Assembly (NCBI GenBank): GCA_002315495.1
Contig: DCGJ01000130.1
Coordinates: 1-14,872, forward strand
Origin: Lachnoclostridium sp. UBA1781
GTDB taxonomy: Bacteria; Bacillota; Clostridia; Lachnospirales; Lachnospiraceae
DNA length: 14,872 bases
Reading direction: 5' to 3'
Shown: positions 1-7,115 of the stretch, piece by piece
How the letters are laid out: the number at the start of each line of letters is the position of its first letter
Numbering within the stretch: position 1 is the stretch's first letter
The notes under the pieces: generated by a model
Told to the model about the DNA's origin: nothing
The model's input: the letters and a program-made list of their open reading frames with translations, nothing else
Database searches by the model: none
Made by a program: the position numbers and the translations under genes

Positions 1-319
1 CGCCAAGCTGACCACGGGTAAGCTGGTGAAGAACACGTCTCTTCTCACCGGTATTCACGATATTACCATTGTAAAGCTCTGCGAACTTCTCAACCAACTG
101 CTGGTCTGCAGCCAAAGCGGCAAGCTTGTCCAAAATGTCCTCATTCACTTCTTTTGCAGCGTAGTTATAGTTCAAACCACAAGCCATCGGAACATTGTAG
201 GTCTTAACACGCTCTGCACCGTTCTCGCCTGCCATTACCTCAGTCAAGTCAACACTGTCATAGGTGTCCAGAAGTGCCTGATAGGAATCCAAAGTATCCA
301 AATTCTTCCACTGTACCAT
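1..319 (-). CDS. pgi: Glucose-6-phosphate isomerase, N-terminal part (runs off left edge)
   Basis: The first 106 codons of a minus-strand gene whose remainder lies outside the window. The product should interconvert glucose 6-phosphate and fructose 6-phosphate in cytoplasmic glycolysis. The visible part begins MVQWKNLDTLDSYQ and contains NTGEKRRVLHQLTRGQLG (about residues 89-106), which matches the conserved 'N-x-T-E-x-R-x-VLH-x-x-R' segment of phosphoglucose isomerases. The stretch before it (YNYAAKEVNEDILDKLAALA) also lines up with the family's N-terminal helical region. Catalytic residues further downstream cannot be seen. The ATG has an AAGGAGG ribosome site ending 9 nt upstream. A dedicated promoter (366-394) precedes it, so it is probably transcribed on its own as a housekeeping gene, with possible readthrough from the acetyltransferase gene upstream. 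Identification rests on N-terminal similarity recalled by eye. Confidence 0.9.
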   Translation of the reverse strand, partial: MVQWKNLDTLDSYQALLDTYDSVDLTEVMAGENGAERVKTYNVPMACGLNYNYAAKEVNEDILDKLAALAADQQLVEKFAELYNGNIVNTGEKRRVLHQLTRGQLG

Positions 320-365
320 TTATTTTTTCCTCCTTGTATGTGAGTAAAATTATTTTCCGTTGCAT

Positions 366-394
366 ATTATACAAAAGCCAACCCATTTAGGCAA
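366..394 (-). promoter_or_regulatory. Sigma-A type promoter for pgi
   Basis: On the minus strand, TTGCCT (389-394) is followed after exactly 17 nt by a perfect TATAAT (366-371). The -10 lies about 47 nt before the pgi ATG. The -35 overlaps a short perfect inverted repeat, GCAAAT-AAAA-ATTTGC (391-406), which could be an operator or chance AT-rich symmetry. Confidence 0.75.
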
Positions 395-423
395 ATAAAA
401 ATTTGCGGAATTCGTCAATTTGT

Positions 424-1455
424 CTAACGACTTTCGTCTTCTTTCGCCAAATAATGCATCTCCACCGTCGTTGTTTCTATCTCATAGCACAATTTGCGAT
501 ACAAACCATACGCCGGAAGGTTATCTCCAAACACAGAAAGTACCGCCTCCCGATATCCAAGATTCCGCAGATAATCGAACGCATACTGCATCAACACGGT
601 AGTAATTCCAAGACGGCGATACGCTTCGGCACAAAACACATTTTCCGTAGACGCGCGATGCTCTCCCAATCCCCACACAGAAACAGATGCTACAATTGCT
701 CCATTATGCAGGGCTACAAACACCTTTGAATCCGGCTCACGCATCTTGTAGGTTAATTCATTCAACGTATTCGGGACCGAAAATGCGGCCGCATTTGCTG
801 TCTGATATGCTTCCCAGAAGGAATCTGTTAGTTCTGCTTCGAGAATCACAACCTCCTGCTCCACTCCAAAGCTTTTCGGAAGTTCCAATATGCAAGGCTC
901 GGAAGAATCCGGGAGCCCCTCCTCTGCGTCCATAATGGATGCCACGAGGTCAATCGGCGAAACCATAATCGGAGTCACCTTTGCCGGATAGAAATCAAGG
1001 TCCATCAGATATTCCATCAGTCCGGGATTATCGCCCTTGCACCACGTACGGAGAACCAGTTTTTTCTCCGGCAGCATATGCTGAACCTCCGTAAACAGTT
1101 CCTGTAATTTACGAACCAAATGCTCATTTATCGCAAAAAACAACCCTGCCCAGTTTTCCTCTTCCGCTTCCTCCGGAAGTGCCCCCTCATACTGAGAAAA
1201 CAGTTCCTCAAGCATCGCATCGCTTAAAGTCTCGTACTCCATATGCAGGTGGTACTCTGCTAAATCCTTGGACAATTGCGCAAAGGATGGTCCTTGCAAC
1301 AAAAAGCCAACACCCACAATCACATCGCTGCACAAAACCACCTGAATCGTTTCCGATAGTACATCCTTGTGGTTGGTGATTTCATCAAACAGTCTGGGAC
1401 TGATGGCTGCAACCGCTTCACGATAAGCCTCACAGTAATCAATGGTCTGAATCAT
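424..1455 (-). CDS. Two-domain GNAT-family N-acetyltransferase
   Basis: A 343-residue protein with a C-terminal GNAT fold (about residues 200-335). The acetyl-CoA pyrophosphate loop is AEAYRRLGITTVLM (277-290), and DNLPAYGLYRKLCYE (311-325) is the usual motif B end with its N-x-x-A-x-x-LY-x-K signature. Residues 1-190 look like a degenerate GNAT-like half without a clear loop motif, so only the C-terminal half is likely to bind acetyl-CoA. Substrate unknown. The frame is open to a TTG at 1467, but GGAGG at 1461-1465 falls inside that extension and lies 5 nt from the ATG at 1455, so I start there (MIQTIDYCEAYREA). The gene begins 15 nt after a terminator-like hairpin (1471-1496), leaving no room for a promoter of its own. 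It must depend on readthrough or on a promoter inside the Hpt gene. No good terminator follows; pgi comes next. Confidence 0.85.
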   Translation of the reverse strand: MIQTIDYCEAYREAVAAISPRLFDEITNHKDVLSETIQVVLCSDVIVGVGFLLQGPSFAQLSKDLAEYHLHMEYETLSDAMLEELFSQYEGALPEEAEEENWAGLFFAINEHLVRKLQELFTEVQHMLPEKKLVLRTWCKGDNPGLMEYLMDLDFYPAKVTPIMVSPIDLVASIMDAEEGLPDSSEPCILELPKSFGVEQEVVILEAELTDSFWEAYQTANAAAFSVPNTLNELTYKMREPDSKVFVALHNGAIVASVSVWGLGEHRASTENVFCAEAYRRLGITTVLMQYAFDYLRNLGYREAVLSVFGDNLPAYGLYRKLCYEIETTTVEMHYLAKEDESR

Positions 1456-1460
1456 CGTTT

Positions 1461-1465
1461 CCTCC
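1461..1465 (-). promoter_or_regulatory. Ribosome binding site that fixes the GNAT start at 1455
   Basis: GGAGG followed by AAACG and then ATG. The longer frame from TTG at 1467 would place this site inside the coding region, so the ATG is preferred. Confidence 0.85.
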
Positions 1466-1470
1466 AATAG

Positions 1471-1496
1471 AAAAAGCCTTGCAAAAGAAGGCCTTT
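1471..1496 (-). terminator. Intrinsic terminator or attenuator after the Hpt gene
   Basis: On the minus strand, GCCTT-CTTTTGC-AAGGC (1476-1492) is followed directly by TTTTT (1471-1475). The three bases upstream (AAA, with a bulged G) can pair with part of the T-run. The 5-bp stem is short, so termination may be partial. It starts about 10 nt after the Hpt stop codon and ends 6 nt before the Shine-Dalgarno of the downstream acetyltransferase gene. Confidence 0.65.
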
Positions 1497-1506
1497 CCCT
1501 AATTTC

Positions 1507-1860
1507 TTATTCATCAAGTTGCGAAACAGCATACAACAGAAGGTTCTGTTTACTTCTCGCCTCTACCATAAACGGCTCCAAATCCACGCTCGGTTTTCCA
1601 TGCCGAACTGCCTCACAAATCTCGGTAATCGGGAGATTGATTGCCTTCAAACTGAGATTTGCGGTCATTCCCTTCAGGTTATGAGAGACGGAAAACACCG
1701 TCTCATAGTCCTTCGATGCATAGGCTGCTTCGAGTTCCGAAAACTCCGTTCCTGTCGCGTATTTTTTCAAGAACTTTACAATCAGGTCCTCCATCGGCAA
1801 ACGGTTCATCAAGTCCACATAATCCCCGCCGATATACTCATAGCATTCCCTTATGTTCAT
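1507..1860 (-). CDS. Histidine-containing phosphotransfer (Hpt) protein
   Basis: A 117-residue all-helical protein the size of a single Hpt domain. The phosphorylation site is H60 in the stretch SVSHNLKGMTANLSL (57-71); H-x-x-K-G followed by small residues is the Hpt signature. Such proteins shuttle phosphate between receiver domains in multi-step relays in the cytoplasm. The start ATG overlaps the stop of the REC/HD-GYP gene in an ATGA arrangement. Its ribosome site (AGGAGGG, ending 9 nt upstream) lies inside that gene, which points to translational coupling and matched dosage. The hybrid kinases in this window end in receivers and carry no Hpt of their own, so this is the obvious partner for passing phosphate from their receivers to the HD-GYP response regulator. 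That route is inferred from gene order. Confidence 0.9.
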   Translation of the reverse strand: MNIRECYEYIGGDYVDLMNRLPMEDLIVKFLKKYATGTEFSELEAAYASKDYETVFSVSHNLKGMTANLSLKAINLPITEICEAVRHGKPSVDLEPFMVEARSKQNLLLYAVSQLDE

Positions 1861-2933
1861 AGAATCAAGCCCTCCTGAACCTGTAAAACAATCGCCATCA
1901 TTTCCTCCTTGGCCAGTTCAAAGCATCTCATAATGTCCTCGGAAAATGCTCCACATTCACCACGACGAATCATCTGATATGCTTCTTCACAGCTGATGGC
2001 ATCCTTATATACACGCTTACTAATCAAGGCATCAAAACAATCTGCAACAGAAACGGCCTGGCAGTAGATCGGAATCTCGTCCCCTTTTAATCCGTCCGGG
2101 TAACCGCGTCCGTCCACCTTTTCGTGGTGCCATCGGCATATTTCATAAGCATACTGGAAGAATTCTGTCGTAAGCTCCTTAAACCTCTCTATAATCTCAC
2201 ATCCGTAAGAGGTATGCTTCTTCATCTCTTCGAATTCCTCCACCGTAAGACGGCGGGGAGCATTTAAAATAGAATCCGAAACCGCAAGTTTCCCCACATC
2301 GTGAAGAATGGCGGCCATCGAAGCCAAGCGAATCTGCTCATTCGTCAGCTGATACTTTGGAAACTGTTCCTTTGCGATTTTAAGCATAATCGCCGTAAAC
2401 TGTTTCACTCGTTTAACGTGGTCCCCGCTTTCCAAACTACGGAACTCAACAACGGAGCCCAATGCTTCCAACAGATACTCGTTAAAACTTGCCAAACGTG
2501 CCTGACTCTCCCGCAGTTCCTTGGTTTTACTGGCGAGTTCAGCTTCAATCTGTTCCCGACTTCGATACTGCTCAATCAGATTCTTTGCTCGTCGTGATAC
2601 AATTTGCTTTGAAAACGGCTTTAATATGACATCCGCAACACCATATTCATACGCCTTTTCCACCGTTTCACTTGAAGATTCGCCTGTAATCATGATAACC
2701 GGAATACGCTCTTCCAGATGTGTCCGCTTCATGTATTCCAACACATCAAGACCGTTTTTTTTCGGCATCATATAATCCAAAATGATCAGAGAAAGACCGG
2801 TTTCAAGGCGCTCAATAATAGAGATGGCTTCTTCACCGTCTCCCGCCTCCAATACCTCAAATTCGTTATCAAACATACTCCGGAGCATAAAACGATTCAG
2901 CTCCGCATCATCGACGATCAATATTCTATCCAT
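1857..2933 (-). CDS. Response regulator: receiver + HD-GYP c-di-GMP phosphodiesterase
   Basis: A 358-residue two-domain protein. Residues 1-120 are a receiver, with acidic pair D8-D9, phospho-acceptor D53 in LDYMMPKKNG, T83 and K105 (ILKPF). A short coiled linker (about 121-150) leads to an HD-GYP domain with H211-D212 (ILHDVGK), H269-H270, D274 and G277-Y278-P279 in HHEKVDGRGYPDGL. All family hallmark motifs are present, so phosphorylation-controlled hydrolysis of cyclic di-GMP is expected. The frame is open to a GTG at 2963, but GAGGGG at 2940-2945 ends 6 nt before the ATG at 2933 and the receiver's first strand begins right there (MDRILIVDD), so I use 2933. The gene starts 32 nt after the HTH-receiver gene and overlaps the Hpt gene by 4 nt. 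No GGDEF synthase is in the window. Confidence 0.93.
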   Translation of the reverse strand: MDRILIVDDAELNRFMLRSMFDNEFEVLEAGDGEEAISIIERLETGLSLIILDYMMPKKNGLDVLEYMKRTHLEERIPVIMITGESSSETVEKAYEYGVADVILKPFSKQIVSRRAKNLIEQYRSREQIEAELASKTKELRESQARLASFNEYLLEALGSVVEFRSLESGDHVKRVKQFTAIMLKIAKEQFPKYQLTNEQIRLASMAAILHDVGKLAVSDSILNAPRRLTVEEFEEMKKHTSYGCEIIERFKELTTEFFQYAYEICRWHHEKVDGRGYPDGLKGDEIPIYCQAVSVADCFDALISKRVYKDAISCEEAYQMIRRGECGAFSEDIMRCFELAKEEMMAIVLQVQEGLIL

Positions 2934-2939
2934 GATGTT

Positions 2940-2945
2940 CCCCTC
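2940..2945 (-). promoter_or_regulatory. Ribosome binding site that fixes the REC/HD-GYP start at 2933
   Basis: GAGGGG, then AACATC, then ATG. It favours the ATG over the GTG ten codons upstream at 2963. Confidence 0.8.
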
Positions 2946-2965
2946 ATCTTCTGTGCAACCCACGC

Positions 2966-4192
2966 CTACTTCTTAGGCTCCTCAGGAGCTTTCATGATTG
3001 CTGTAACCAGGTCTTTTCCGTTCAATGGTTTTAATATATATGCATTCATCCCTGCGGAAAGGGCCGCCTGAATGTCTGCCTGGAAAATATTAGCCGACAT
3101 TGCCAGAATCGGAACCGTCTTTGCATCCTCACGCATCGATTCGCGAATCTTTCGCGTCGTCTCGTATCCATCCATAATCGGCATCTGAATGTCCATTAAT
3201 ATGACATCAAACTTACGTTCCCTCCCGGTCGCATAGATTTCCCACGCTTCCAGTCCATCACGCGCCTCAGTAACCTTTGCTCCCGCATCTTTAAGAACAA
3301 AATCAGCAATCTCACGATTCAGCTCGTTGTCTTCGACCAATAAGACAGAAATACCCTTTAATGCATCTGCCGAAATCTCTGTTGTTCCATCCGACTTCCG
3401 CTGATGTTCCTTCACTCCGGCGCGTTCTGCCATATCTTCCAATACTTCTAAAAGTTCCTGAACCGCATCCCGCTCTTTTTTTCGCAAATGCTCAAGCAAT
3501 TCTGCATTTTCTTTGTTTTTTTCTTCAATCCCCAACATACCGAGCAAGGAATTGATTGGCGTTCTAAGCTTATGAGAATACTCATAAATGTAATTATCGG
3601 CATCCTTGTTTACGACACCATCAAATACTTTTTTTGAGTATACACAAACATAAATTGGAATCCCCTCCCTTCGCTCACAAACACTAAAGCATAGGAGACG
3701 TCTTTCAAAGATTCCCTTGGCCCCTTTACAACGACAGCGATATTCCAAAACATCCTGTTTCATCAGCTTATCCCGCAGAACCTCGGGGGTTGTTCCTCCA
3801 ATAATCTTTGGAACATCCTCACGATAGATTCCTCCGCTAAAAGCAAACTGCTCGATTGCTTTACTGTAGACGCCTTCAATATTATCAAAAAGAGGCTGTT
3901 TGGAAGCATCATAGTACCGATCATTTTCCAAATCGACTAAAAACAGATGCGAAACCTGATTCATCAGACCATTTAGAAGCATCAACTGCTTCTTCGTCGG
4001 ACGTTTGTGCTCTCCGGAAACCACACGCTGATCGCCGGGTTTTTTCGAATCCGCAGGAACCAGCCAAAATTTTCCGCTTTGAAGTGCTCCCGGAATACGT
4101 CCCTCAGCACACAATCTGCGCACCAATCGAGAACTGATTCCCCAGCGTTCCGCCATTTGGTCCGGAGTTAAGTATTTATTCTTCGATGTCAT
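2966..4192 (-). CDS. HTH / PAS-like / H-box (DHp) / receiver protein lacking a kinase ATPase domain
   Basis: A 408-residue soluble protein with unusual architecture. Residues 6-50 form a MerR/excisionase-like helix-turn-helix (YLTPDQMAERWGIS, then RRLCAEGRIPGA and KFWLVPADSKKP). Residues about 72-190 resemble the PAS-like sensor of the 775-residue kinase upstream (DLENDRYYD here, DLEQNTFEE there). Residues 203-257 look like a histidine kinase dimerisation helix pair with the H-box YSHKLRTPINSLLG and candidate phospho-His H207. Then, with no N-, G1-, F- or G2-box, a receiver begins near 281 (acidic patch E287-D288, acceptor D334 in LMDIQMP, K388). It therefore cannot be an ordinary autokinase. 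It may act as a DNA-binding relay hub or pseudokinase regulator (inference). The frame is open upstream to 4339, but the ATG at 4192 has AAAGGTGG ending 8 nt before it, lies downstream of a good promoter, and gives the expected HTH N-terminus. Confidence 0.85.
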   Translation of the reverse strand: MTSKNKYLTPDQMAERWGISSRLVRRLCAEGRIPGALQSGKFWLVPADSKKPGDQRVVSGEHKRPTKKQLMLLNGLMNQVSHLFLVDLENDRYYDASKQPLFDNIEGVYSKAIEQFAFSGGIYREDVPKIIGGTTPEVLRDKLMKQDVLEYRCRCKGAKGIFERRLLCFSVCERREGIPIYVCVYSKKVFDGVVNKDADNYIYEYSHKLRTPINSLLGMLGIEEKNKENAELLEHLRKKERDAVQELLEVLEDMAERAGVKEHQRKSDGTTEISADALKGISVLLVEDNELNREIADFVLKDAGAKVTEARDGLEAWEIYATGRERKFDVILMDIQMPIMDGYETTRKIRESMREDAKTVPILAMSANIFQADIQAALSAGMNAYILKPLNGKDLVTAIMKAPEEPKK

Positions 4193-4229
4193 AATCCATC
4201 CCACCTTTCGGAACATGCCTATTAAGATG

Positions 4230-4258
4230 AATATGACACCTTTTCGGAACTTTGTCAA
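4230..4258 (-). promoter_or_regulatory. Promoter of the HTH-REC / HD-GYP / Hpt operon
   Basis: Minus strand: a consensus TTGACA (4253-4258), a 17-nt spacer, then CATATT (4230-4235, 4 of 6 matches to TATAAT). The -10 lies 37 nt before the ATG at 4192, giving a short leader. Confidence 0.8.
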
Positions 4259-4266
4259 CAGTTCCG
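4245..4266. promoter_or_regulatory. Palindromic operator candidate covering the -35 box
   Basis: A perfect 7-bp inverted repeat, CGGAACT (4245-4251) and AGTTCCG (4260-4266), with an 8-nt spacer that contains the TTGACA -35 element. A dimer bound here would block RNA polymerase. The HTH protein encoded just downstream is a natural candidate for autoregulation, but nothing in the sequence proves which protein binds. Confidence 0.6.
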
Positions 4267-4342
4267 TGGAACAAATGAAACTTTTTTCCGAAAACAATAA
4301 TTTCACGTCATTATTCGAAAAACTTTCACAATCACACACATG

Positions 4343-6670
4343 TTACACCTTCAGTGTATACCCGATTTCCATCATTACTTCCTTCGGATTGATTGGTTTT
4401 CCGAGATGACCATTCATCCCTGCGTCAAATGCCTTTCTCTTATCTTCTTCAAACGCATTTGCGGTCATAGCAATAATCGGAATACTTGACAAGGTCGGGT
4501 CTTTGAGCTCACGGATCTTTTTTGTGGCCTCATATCCACCCATACGTGGCATCTGAATATCCATAAGAATCAAATCGTAATATCCCACACGAGCTTCCGT
4601 CAGTTTATCAATGCAGTCCCGACCATCGGTGGCTCGCTCCACCTCAAAGCCTTCTTTGACAAGCATTGCTTCGGCAATTTCCGCATTTAGATCATTATCT
4701 TCTGCCAGCAAAATGCGCTTCCCAACGAATCCCTCCGGATCAATTTCCACCTTCGGCTGCTCCGTCATCTCCGACGCATCCGCAATCCGATGCTCAATTT
4801 CAACAATGACTGTAGTTCCTTTATCCTTTTCGCTCTCGATTTGAATGGTTCCGTCCATAACCTCCAGCAAACGCTTTACAATCGACATTCCAAGACCGGT
4901 ACCTTCAATTCGGTTTGCGGAAGAATTGGTCTCTCGAGAGAATTCCTCAAAAACATGCGCCAGGTATTCCTGAGACATACCAAGCCCGGTATCGGAAATG
5001 GTCGTTCGATATTTTGCATAGCCGGGCTTATCATATGGAAGTTCTACCTGAGAAAAGAGCACGGTTCCTCCCTCCGGCGTGTATTTGAGCGCATTCGATA
5101 AAATATTCAGATATACCTCGCGCATCTTCGATTCATCACAGTATACATACTGATGACGAATATCCGACGTTGTAACAAACGTAACCTTTTTTTGAGTCAT
5201 CAATTCATCAAACATCCGCTTTAGCGTGCCGGTAAAACCCGAAAAACTGCAGACATCTTCACGCACCTCGATCGTCCCCTTCTCAATTCGGGCCATTTCA
5301 AGCACGTTGTTGATAATTCCCAGCAGCAATAATCCTGATTCTTTGATTTTCCGGATATAATTCAGGCGGGTTTCTTCGTCCTGCTGCCCCTGCTCCAACA
5401 GCTCGGTAAACCCCATAATAGCATTCATTGGGGTACGAATATCGTGCGACATATTAAACAAGAAGGTGGTTTTTGCACTATTTGCATTTTCCGCGGCAAT
5501 TTGTGCTTCGCGAATGCTTCGATTATGCTCCTCTTCACGTTGTTTCTCTTCGTGAATCTTTCTTGTCGCCACAAAAATGGTCCGTAAGCTTCCGTCAGCT
5601 TCTCGAATTCCTTCGATGATGTGAACTCGACACCAGCCTTCAACAACACCCTCGTAATCCTGCGTAATAACCATCTTTCCGGCCATACGCTCATCCAAGG
5701 TGGAAAGGTCAACAAAGCGACGCATCTCTTCCTTATACGGCTCCTTAATCATGTCGTTACAAAACGTTTCAAATGCGGCCGCAAGATTACCTCTCGCACC
5801 AATCTGATTTCTTACCAGTTCAATATTGGACAGTTCCTCGAATGTATTCTGTTCCAAATCAGCATAGAAGGAAGTAAAGTAAACCTTACTCATGGATGAT
5901 ATAATGGAAAGACGTTGAAGGAGGTTATCATTTACCTCCTGTAACCGGTTATGAATCTCCTCCATTCCCGCCTGTCGTTCAGCTTTCTTTGATTCCTCGA
6001 TGTAAATCTCTAAAAACATCAGCATCATACCAAGACTGATACCGATTTGAGCATAGCCGGTAACCGTATAGAGATCCATTACGCCACCAATCAAAGCCGG
6101 AATCAGGAACATAGAAAAGTTCCGAATATGCCACTTATTTGCATTGAAATTTTGCTTTCTTAACCATATGAGAAAGATAAATGCACCACCGACATAATAT
6201 GAGTATGGGCAGATTGCGCGAACTGCATACAGCGGTCCGCTTTTAAATAAATGCTTTCCGTCAACCTCCTCAAAGTAAAAGACCAATTTCGTCCAACGGG
6301 TACCTAACCCAAGAACCAATAACAGAACAGACGGAATCAAGTGTCCTATTCTTCTTCCGAGAGTCATCCCATTGTCCGATAACAGCGAAATATAGAGATA
6401 CTCCATCCATGCATAGCTTGAGATACACACAGTGAACATAACGAGGTTGAACACGAAATATGGCAGAAGCCCATCGATTTCAAACAATTGGTATTCCATA
6501 CACTGGGAAAATGCGACCACAACCTGCATAAACACAGTTGATGCCGCGAACATAATAAATGTTTTTCTCGAAGCGTTAGAATACTTGCTTTTTACCGCTT
6601 TCACTAAAATAGAGGCATCAATCAACGCTACAATAATCGATTGAATTACCAGTATATAACCACTTTTCAT
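4343..6670 (-). CDS. 7TM hybrid sensor histidine kinase with C-terminal receiver (775 aa)
   Basis: An integral membrane kinase. Residues 5-225 contain about seven hydrophobic segments (near 5-23, 38-55, 70-97, 110-124, 154-170, 185-200, 205-223). A charged helix (224-255) leads to a PAS-like sensor (about 256-372). HisKA has H409 in FNMSHDIRTPMNAIMG. HATPase_c has N526 (NILSNALKYTPEGG), SDTGLGM (559-565), FEEFSRE (574-580) and GTGLGMSIVKR (590-600). The receiver (650-770) has acceptor D704 in LILMDIQMPRMGGYE and K758. All catalytic motifs are intact, so it should autophosphorylate and pass phosphate to D704, then probably to the Hpt protein encoded downstream. The start ATG has TTGAGG ending 10 nt upstream. 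It lies 49 nt after the split-barrel gene with no clear promoter between, so it is probably the last gene of the unit that begins at 10044. Its receiver and H-box closely resemble those of the 982-residue kinase, suggesting duplication. The ligand is unknown. Confidence 0.92.
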   Translation of the reverse strand: MKSGYILVIQSIIVALIDASILVKAVKSKYSNASRKTFIMFAASTVFMQVVVAFSQCMEYQLFEIDGLLPYFVFNLVMFTVCISSYAWMEYLYISLLSDNGMTLGRRIGHLIPSVLLLVLGLGTRWTKLVFYFEEVDGKHLFKSGPLYAVRAICPYSYYVGGAFIFLIWLRKQNFNANKWHIRNFSMFLIPALIGGVMDLYTVTGYAQIGISLGMMLMFLEIYIEESKKAERQAGMEEIHNRLQEVNDNLLQRLSIISSMSKVYFTSFYADLEQNTFEELSNIELVRNQIGARGNLAAAFETFCNDMIKEPYKEEMRRFVDLSTLDERMAGKMVITQDYEGVVEGWCRVHIIEGIREADGSLRTIFVATRKIHEEKQREEEHNRSIREAQIAAENANSAKTTFLFNMSHDIRTPMNAIMGFTELLEQGQQDEETRLNYIRKIKESGLLLLGIINNVLEMARIEKGTIEVREDVCSFSGFTGTLKRMFDELMTQKKVTFVTTSDIRHQYVYCDESKMREVYLNILSNALKYTPEGGTVLFSQVELPYDKPGYAKYRTTISDTGLGMSQEYLAHVFEEFSRETNSSANRIEGTGLGMSIVKRLLEVMDGTIQIESEKDKGTTVIVEIEHRIADASEMTEQPKVEIDPEGFVGKRILLAEDNDLNAEIAEAMLVKEGFEVERATDGRDCIDKLTEARVGYYDLILMDIQMPRMGGYEATKKIRELKDPTLSSIPIIAMTANAFEEDKRKAFDAGMNGHLGKPINPKEVMMEIGYTLKV

Positions 6671-6719
6671 GTTTCTATCCTCAAGCCCTATCCATTACAA
6701 TCTGTTCCATTCGGTTCTT

Positions 6720-7115
6720 CTAGAAATTGATTACCTTCGGAGCCCCGCCAAAGGATGCAATCGTTGCCGTTGCATCTTCAAAGTACAGAACCTCGGTATT
6801 ATCATCCTCCGCGCTGTACATCGCCTGAAGGCTCGGATACTGATCAAGCATGTATTTCTTCGCTTCATAGCGATCATCACGAATCAGTTTTCCTGCCACG
6901 CGAATCCATGCATTTCCGTTAAATGCACAAATCTCTGCCTTGGGATTCTCCTGCAGCTGCTTGGAAACCGGTTTTACCTTTCCGGTCTGAATGTACAGCT
7001 TCCCCTCGAAGATAGCCACCGTGCCAAACGGACGAACTCGCGGCTGGTCCCCCTCAACCGTTGCCAGATAATACGTTCCACATGCTTTCAAAAACTCATA
7101 CACTTCCTTCATCAT
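6720..7115 (-). CDS. Pyridoxamine 5'-phosphate oxidase-like (FMN split-barrel) family protein
   Basis: A 131-residue protein of the short clostridial PNPOx-like flavoprotein family. YYLATVEGDQPRVRPFGTVA (15-34) is the typical first strands of the split barrel. LYIQTGKVKPVSKQLQENPK (40-59) matches the segment that contacts the FMN phosphate in relatives. AEICAFNGNAWIRVAGKL (60-77) is the next pair of strands. It lacks the length and C-terminal substrate motifs of genuine PdxH, so vitamin B6 oxidation is unlikely. A flavin-linked reductase or redox-binding role is more plausible, and the substrate cannot be read from the sequence. ATG-ATG starts at 7115 and 7112 both suit the GGAGG 5-8 nt upstream. 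The start lies inside the 3' end of the 982-residue kinase gene (20-nt overlap), so it is translationally coupled between two sensor kinases. This placement is unusual. Confidence 0.85.
   Translation of the reverse strand: MMKEVYEFLKACGTYYLATVEGDQPRVRPFGTVAIFEGKLYIQTGKVKPVSKQLQENPKAEICAFNGNAWIRVAGKLIRDDRYEAKKYMLDQYPSLQAMYSAEDDNTEVLYFEDATATIASFGGAPKVINF

Larger units (their letters stand above)
4193..4342. other. Regulatory intergenic region with several inverted and direct repeats
   Basis: A 150-nt gap between the 775-residue kinase and the HTH-receiver gene. It holds a promoter (4230-4258), a perfect CGGAACT/AGTTCCG palindrome (4245-4266), a second perfect inverted repeat AATAAT/ATTATT, also with an 8-nt spacer (4296-4315), and a recurring GGAAC core (4210-4214, 4246-4250, 4268-4272, and inverted at 4261-4265). 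On the minus strand GTTCCGAAAAGGTG and GTTCCGAAAGGTG are near-identical direct repeats 36 nt apart, one in the promoter spacer and one next to the ribosome site. No convincing terminator for the upstream kinase gene is present. Confidence 0.7.

Noticed and set aside
391..406. Inverted repeat GCAAAT-AAAA-ATTTGC as a terminator for the acetyltransferase gene
   Set aside because: The stem is short and AT-rich, no T-run follows it on the minus strand, and it overlaps the pgi -35. At most it is a weak operator.
4296..4315. AATAAT/ATTATT hairpin as terminator of the 775-residue kinase gene
   Set aside because: It has only A-T pairs, and just GTTTT follows. Too weak to call; kept only as a repeat in the intergenic region.
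4193..4339. N-terminal extension of the HTH-receiver protein by 49 residues
   Set aside because: The extension covers the promoter and palindrome, has no domain character, and the ATG at 4192 has a suitable ribosome site.
6671..6719. A separate promoter for the 775-residue kinase gene
   Set aside because: No hexamer pair with acceptable spacing is visible in the 49-nt gap.
6720..7115. Naming the split-barrel gene pdxH
   Set aside because: It is too short and lacks the C-terminal substrate-binding motifs of true pyridoxamine phosphate oxidases.
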